Made by a program: the position numbers and the translations under genes. From Ricinus communis (taxonomy: Eukaryota > Streptophyta > Magnoliopsida > Malpighiales > Euphorbiaceae): 64,000 nt of DNA. Positions 59,086 through 64,000 of the stretch are shown here, one piece after another; position 1 is the first letter of the stretch; each line of letters starts with the position of its first letter. Location of the stretch: positions 19,210,216 through 19,274,215 of the forward strand of contig NC_063261.1 in the NCBI RefSeq assembly GCF_019578655.1. Direction: 5' to 3'. The notes beneath the pieces are model-generated. The model made no database searches, was not told the DNA's origin, and was given only the letters and a program-made list of their open reading frames with translations.

Positions 59086-59571
59086 TGAACACCTTGAACT
59101 CAAAAAATCTGTTAAAAGGATGTATTGTGGGGAAGGTTATTCAAGTAAAGATTAATCTCCTGCCAGTCTGTCAAACTAATTAATTGGTATAAATTTTTCA
59201 GTAAGGTTATATTTACGTCCAAGGTATTAGTAGCACCTTACACTGATCCATTATCATGTCTCCTTGAAACCAAATTCTGCGAGTCAATTTTGATTATTTG
59301 TATTTTTGTTAATGATTGTGATAGTATAATGCCAAGCTCTTCTCTGCCATATCTTGCATACTGAATTGTACGTTTGCTCATACCACTACTATTACTACTA
59401 TCATAATCATCATTTTAAATTTAGAGAGCTATTTTAAATATGGTAATCACAAAGAGGGAAAATGTGAATTCATATAATGGAAACCATTTATTGGATCAAA
59501 TGTTAGTCAAGGCTGACACGAAGGTGACAGTGGAGATACAATGACATCAAGAAAAGACAAGACAGAGAAGC
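59086..59571. other. Convergent 3' spacer between gene G and the DUF247 gene
   Basis: Untranslated regions of two convergent genes; nothing else seen. Confidence 0.6.
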
Positions 59572-60825
59572 CTAGTGATAAAGCATGGCATACAATGTCT
59601 GCAAGAATGTGAGAACCAAAATCACAACTGCACCAATAACGGAGATGATTGACCAAGGAGTGTTGAAGTAATCTCGCGTTAGTCTTGTTCGCCATCGAGG
59701 CCAATGAGAATTGTAGTATGCAATAATTTCTAGTGAAACTTTTGTGAAAGGGGAATGCACAATATGAACATCATTGTAGAGTCTGTTGAAGAAAGCAGAG
59801 ACGTCCTCTGCGCTCAAGAAACATGTTACAATTCCTTTCCGACGGAGATAATCAATATCCTCATTTGTGTTGATGAGATTATCTAAAAATCCAGCATAAG
59901 ATGTAATTCTATCTCCTAGATTCTTGTCACATTGCTCATATGCAATAAGATTTCGCAATAAAGATTCTGCATTGTCCAAAACTCTTACTGGTGGGATTGT
60001 CAGTACTCCGTTCTTGAATGTTATATTCATTAGGTTATGCGTTTCTCCAACTGCAAAATCCACTCCAGCTTGTAAAAGCTCAGTCACGCAAGGAATTGGC
60101 AGAAAGTGTCCATCCTCAAATTCTTCGCTCCCCAAGAGTATGATATTTCGTTGAAAGTCAAGTAAATGCTTGTTCTGGAGTCTCAGGTCCACTTGGATGA
60201 CTCGTGTTCTCAAAGCACTCCCACGGAAGAAATTATGAGCAAGCTGAGGAAGGGGGGTTCTCTCGCTGTCATTGTCACTCTTGGTAAGGTTGAATAAGCA
60301 ATCTAAGACAAACCAGGGAAGCTGATTCTCAAGCAAGAGCAAGTCTGTCACCAAAACTTTTCGTACCCAAGGCATTTTAAATAAAGGGTCATCTGCATTT
60401 GTTGGTACTATCTTTACAAATCTACGAAATAACTCTATAATAAAGCAACCATCAATTACCAACATCTCCACAAAGTGATCTCTAGGCATTTTCACTTCAT
60501 CTCCATAGAATTCCAAGCAATTTTTCACTTTAGCAGCAATTGATGCGAGGAAACATTCCAGAGTTGTGTTAGGAGTTGGTGCTCGAGTAATAAGACAATC
60601 TAAGTACCAAAGCTTAGTCTTTTCTGCAAATTGGAACTTGTGTAGATCTCTATGATATGGACCAATTGGAACCAAATTTGGCCTGAAAAGTTGCTCATCG
60701 TGTTTACGAAGTGTACTGGGAACTCTAAATATGCAGCAGGAAACTGACATTGGAGAGTTGCGGAGCAATCTACTTCGAACACTAGATGACATTTGATCAA
60801 TGTTAATATCAGTCTGCCGCTCCAT
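59572..60825 (-). CDS. DUF247 family protein, intronless, C-terminal membrane anchor
   Basis: 417 residues from the ATG at 60825-60823. The N-terminal family signature SCCIFRVPSTLRKHDEQLF followed by PNLVPIGPYHR (residues about 28-60) is unmistakable for the plant DUF247 (PF03140) family. Further family hallmarks: VIDGCFIIELFRRF, DLLLLENQLPWFVLDCLF, and YAGFLDNLINTNEDIDYLRR ahead of a C-terminal hydrophobic segment IISVIGAVVILVLTFLQTLY (about residues 389-408), the single membrane anchor. DUF247 proteins are plant-specific with unknown biochemistry; some members lie at grass self-incompatibility loci and others at sex- or disease-linked loci (family knowledge). Length is usual for the family. 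Convergent to SCPL gene G, with no obvious functional link. Confidence 0.95.
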   Translation of the reverse strand: MERQTDINIDQMSSSVRSRLLRNSPMSVSCCIFRVPSTLRKHDEQLFRPNLVPIGPYHRDLHKFQFAEKTKLWYLDCLITRAPTPNTTLECFLASIAAKVKNCLEFYGDEVKMPRDHFVEMLVIDGCFIIELFRRFVKIVPTNADDPLFKMPWVRKVLVTDLLLLENQLPWFVLDCLFNLTKSDNDSERTPLPQLAHNFFRGSALRTRVIQVDLRLQNKHLLDFQRNIILLGSEEFEDGHFLPIPCVTELLQAGVDFAVGETHNLMNITFKNGVLTIPPVRVLDNAESLLRNLIAYEQCDKNLGDRITSYAGFLDNLINTNEDIDYLRRKGIVTCFLSAEDVSAFFNRLYNDVHIVHSPFTKVSLEIIAYYNSHWPRWRTRLTRDYFNTPWSIISVIGAVVILVLTFLQTLYAMLYH

Positions 60826-62308
60826 TCTTTTCAGATTTTCTTGCCTCTCTCAGCTCCTTGTGACTATGAGATTATTTTTTTCAACTGCAGCAAAGTTCAT
60901 CGAGACAGCAATTTGTTTCAAGTTGTACTGAAATTTTCAAGATCGAATTATGTTTAATCTATTTTGAGAAAGAAAGTGTAATTCTCTAATTTCATCAAGG
61001 TACTTTTTCAGCAAGAGCTATAACAAATAGCTAACAGCAATGCTCGTCAGCTTTTGCATTTATTCAGTTATTCTACTAAAACACCATGATGTGAAATGAG
61101 TTTCAGCTTTTGCATTTGCATTATACTTCTAACTCTTTTCTTTTCTACACAGAAACATCCACCTTGAACTTAAAACCACCGATACGCAGAGGCCAACTTC
61201 AAATTCTGATACTGAAATATAACTTTAAGATCTCTTACATATATAGATTATATGTTCATGTTAGCCAGATGAATAAATAAGCACAACACAGTATGATTGA
61301 TCATTATCATAACAGCAAATATAAGGAGAGAAAAGGGCACCCGCTGTTGAGACAAAGTACAGTACAGGACTGGAGTTGGATTTAGACTGCTGCTAGTTGT
61401 GTGGACAGATGGCTTCTCCCAAGAACTTCCTGTTTTGAAGTGTATATTTGATGCAAAGGGTCGAGAGAAGCGGGGCTATCTTTTGTTAGGTTTCCCCCCT
61501 CTCTCTGTCTCTATTTGAAAGCTTTCATTTCATGAGGTCAACGCTCAAAGGTTTGGTCCGGCCACGAGTCAGTTCAGGTCTAGAATCAAATCGGAACCGG
61601 TTAAACTGGTACGAAATTAGGGAGATTGGTTAGGAGTTCTTATTCTAATACAAAATTTTCATTTATTTTAATTAGTTTATATTCAAAATTGATTATAATT
61701 GGTTGAAATCGGAACCGGAAGTCAAAATCGGCCGGTTCTAAAGATTACAAAACGGTAAATCGAGTGGTCCAGACAGACCAGATCTAATCAAAGTGCAATG
61801 TTGTATTGGATACCTAAAATAAAAGAATAGCCGAGAGCTGTTCATGGTATAGTCCTCATGCTGTAAACTCAAGGCATGTGAATATCCTCAAGCTAAGACC
61901 ACAAAGAGGCACCTCGCCATGGGGGGTCTTTCTGCTCTTTTAGATTTCGATAGCCGAGTTAGCCCTTTTGGACAATACCAGAAACAGATCGTAGCAACTA
62001 TTAGTTCATTGCCATTGGATCGAGGAGAAGATAGGGGAAGAATTTAGAAGGCCATGAGAGAATAAGAAATTGATTAATGGAAAACTTGCTTCTCTTTATT
62101 CAGAATGACTTCTCCTTATATAGGGAGGAGAGTCTCAACAAGAGGACAAAAAGAGGCTAAGTGGGAATCCCACTCATCCTCCACTCACAAGACAATAAGG
62201 ACGATTCATCTTTCACTCACATGTCTAGTAGGACAATATACAATAATTCACTCCACTCCACTAGGTCCAGTCCAACTCGTCCTCAGCCCGCTCAGTTGGG
62301 ATAATAGG
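60826..62308. other. Spacer with a possible minus-strand LTR fragment
   Basis: No gene seen. At about 62040-62170 the reverse strand has a ctatataaggag TATA motif and a sequence style like a Copia LTR promoter, but no LTR ends or partner are present. From 61560 to 61760 there is a stretch rich in cggaaccggtt-like strings. Confidence 0.4.
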
Positions 62309-64000
62309 CCCATCCGACTCCATCAGTCCGACAGGCCCAACAGCACAGTCAGGCCCACATAACGGCCCAGGCCCAGCAGCTCAACCAGGCCCACATAACA
62401 GAAATTTTAGCCCAACTTCAGGCCTTGGTTGAGCAACCCCATGGGTTCGGGTCTCCCCAGTTTGATAGGTCAGGTTCGGCTCAAACCATTTTAAATTCAG
62501 TTCAAAAAATTACTAAATCCTGTCAACAAGCCTGGATTATTGACTTTGGAGCAATAGATCACATGACTTGGGACCCACAAAATTACACAAAATTAATTCT
62601 ATAAGGGATCCCCAGCATGTGACAGTTGCCAATGGAAATAAAGTCAAAATTCAAGGATATAACACCACTAATCTATTTAATTCCAATCTTATAAATATTT
62701 TATTCCTGCCTGATTTTAAATTTAACCTCTTATCTGTTGGCAAAATAACTCATGATTTAAACTGTAACGTTATTTTCTCACCATCTTCAGTTATATTTTA
62801 GGATCGAGTTTCCGGGAAGACGATTGGTGAAGGATACCTAGAAAATGGCCTTTATTATCTTCATAATCCTCCCAAGAAATGTTTTGTTTCGACCAATTCC
62901 ATCCAAGGCATGCTAATGCATCAAAGATTTGGGCATCCTTTCGACAATATTTTAAATAAATTATTTTGTTACAATTTGGACTCTAGTAATTGTGATATGT
63001 GTAAATTTTCTAAACACTCTCGATTACCTTTTTTATTATCATCTAGCATGTCTGAAAATATTTTTGATCTAATACATTCAGATGTTTGGGGATCTGCCCC
63101 TGTTATTGCATACAATCATTTTAGATACTTTGTTACCTTTATCGACGATTACTCTCGCACCATCTGGATCTATTTATTAAATAAAAAAATGAAGTTTTTT
63201 CACTCTTCTAAGAATTTTTTAATTTCATCAAAACTCAGTATAATGCAAATTTAAAAATCTTTTGCTCCGATAATGGTACGGAATATATAAATCAAAATTT
63301 CTCCACTTTTTTTAAATAGCATAGAATTTTGCATCAAACCACAATGTGTTAATACTCCCGAACAAAATGGTGTTTCTGAACGTAAAAATAGACATCTTCT
63401 CAATGTCACTCGCACTCTTCTTTTTCAAAATAACGTCCCCTCTATTTTTTGGTCGGATGCCCTCCTAACCACTGCCTATCTCATCAATCATTTACCCTCT
63501 GTCATTTTAAAAAATATGAGCCCCCTAGAGATCCTCAAAGGTCGGAAAATAGAATTTGGCCACCTTAGGGTGTTTGGTTGTACCTGTTATGTGCATGTTA
63601 AACGCCAACATAAACTCAATAAAAGTTCTGTCAAAACTCTCTTCCTAGGATATTCCTCCACTCAAAAAGGGTACAAATACTATGATCCCTTAACTCATAA
63701 GACCTATGTTTCTCATGACGTCACTTTTGTCGAGACTAACCCCTACTTCACCAATCCTATCAGTGGTGACTTGTCAGTCATTATTTCCACTTAACTCTGA
63801 TTTACCTCTTAGCAGCTCTAATCAGGATCATCAATTTCAGGAAGAGTCACCTCCTGTCTCAAGGCCACTTCCTTCAGGGGGAGAAACTCAACCTCAAGAA
63901 GAAGAAGAAATTACATGGAGAAGATCCACTCGTCAATCCAGACCAGCTGTAAAATTTAGAGACTATGTGTCTCATATGACAACATATCCTATTCAGAAGT
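62309..64000 (+). mobile_element. Second degenerate Copia element, partial, running off the window
   Basis: Same family as the element at 30.9-38.9 kb. The gag tail (AQAQQLNQAHITEILAQLQ) is followed by a protease core IIDFGAIDHMTWD in which the DSGA of the active site is DFGA. Then come LPDFKFNLLSVGKITHDLNC, a stop at 62799-62801, MHQRFGHP..CDMCKFSKH, HSDVWGS, FIDDYSRTIW, a frameshift near 63190, EQNGVSERKNRHL, FGHLRVFGCTCYVHVKR and GYKYYDPLTHKTYVSHDV. The last 200 bases continue toward the integrase-RT linker. No LTR or primer binding site is recognisable upstream, so the 5' end is truncated or replaced. The intact GYSSTQKGYKYYD stretch shows what the first element looked like before its nested insertion. 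Confidence 0.88.

Noticed and set aside
1..64000. tRNA, rRNA or CRISPR features
   Set aside because: I looked for tRNA-like cloverleaf blocks, rRNA cores and regularly spaced short repeats and saw none; a tRNAscan run would be decisive.

Overview
The window looks like nuclear DNA of a eudicot plant. It is AT-rich, with intron-containing genes showing GT-AG (and a few GC-AG) splice sites, LTR retrotransposons, several classes of DNA-transposon derivatives, and plant-restricted families (BURP, DUF247, clade IA serine carboxypeptidase-like proteins). The species cannot be fixed from the sequence; an order such as Malpighiales is only a guess. All exon models below were read by eye from splice consensus, phase and paralog comparison.

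Layout. 0.4-1.9 kb: a two-exon BURP-domain gene (+). 2.7-9.5 kb: three dispersed members of an uncharacterised small-protein family sharing an 'API+hL.KA..fY..cm..CAGKIG' block. The first is on -, the second on +, and the third on + with a frameshift. Between and after them lie a solo Copia LTR (5.0-5.3 kb) and a CACTA-like non-autonomous transposon (7.1-8.6 kb). 10.2-59.1 kb: a tandem cluster of serine carboxypeptidase-like (SCPL) genes, all on + except one inverted exon relic. Six models are complete, each with 14 exons (called here A 13.5-17.2, B 20.0-23.8, C 26.3-30.1, E 41.3-44.9, F 45.9-50.8, G 55.5-59.1 kb). There are three relics: a broken exon 1-2 copy at 10.2-10.6 kb, an inverted exon 1 at 11.8 kb, and a two-exon 3' remnant D at 39.4-39.7 kb. 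30.9-38.9 kb: a dead Copia retrotransposon with both LTRs, PBS and PPT, split by a nested 2.9 kb solo-LTR-like insertion. 59.6-60.8 kb: an intronless DUF247 gene (-). 62.3-64.0 kb: a second, degenerate Copia body of the same family that runs off the window.

How the genes work together. The SCPL cluster is the functional core. Each complete protein has a secretory signal, the GGPGCS oxyanion loop, a DSY(S/A)G nucleophile, a GDHD acid block and a C-terminal G-G-H. The 'LxTGGPGCS'-type context and the basic 'RRSLR' linker in A and B resemble SCPL acyltransferases, which move acyl groups from 1-O-beta-glucose esters to specialised metabolites in the vacuole. The array therefore looks like a tandemly expanded acyltransferase cluster (family knowledge; substrates unknown). 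Exon lengths show two subgroups, A+B versus C/E/F/G. Transposons have repeatedly entered the cluster's introns and spacers, and the Copia element sits beside the beheaded copy D.
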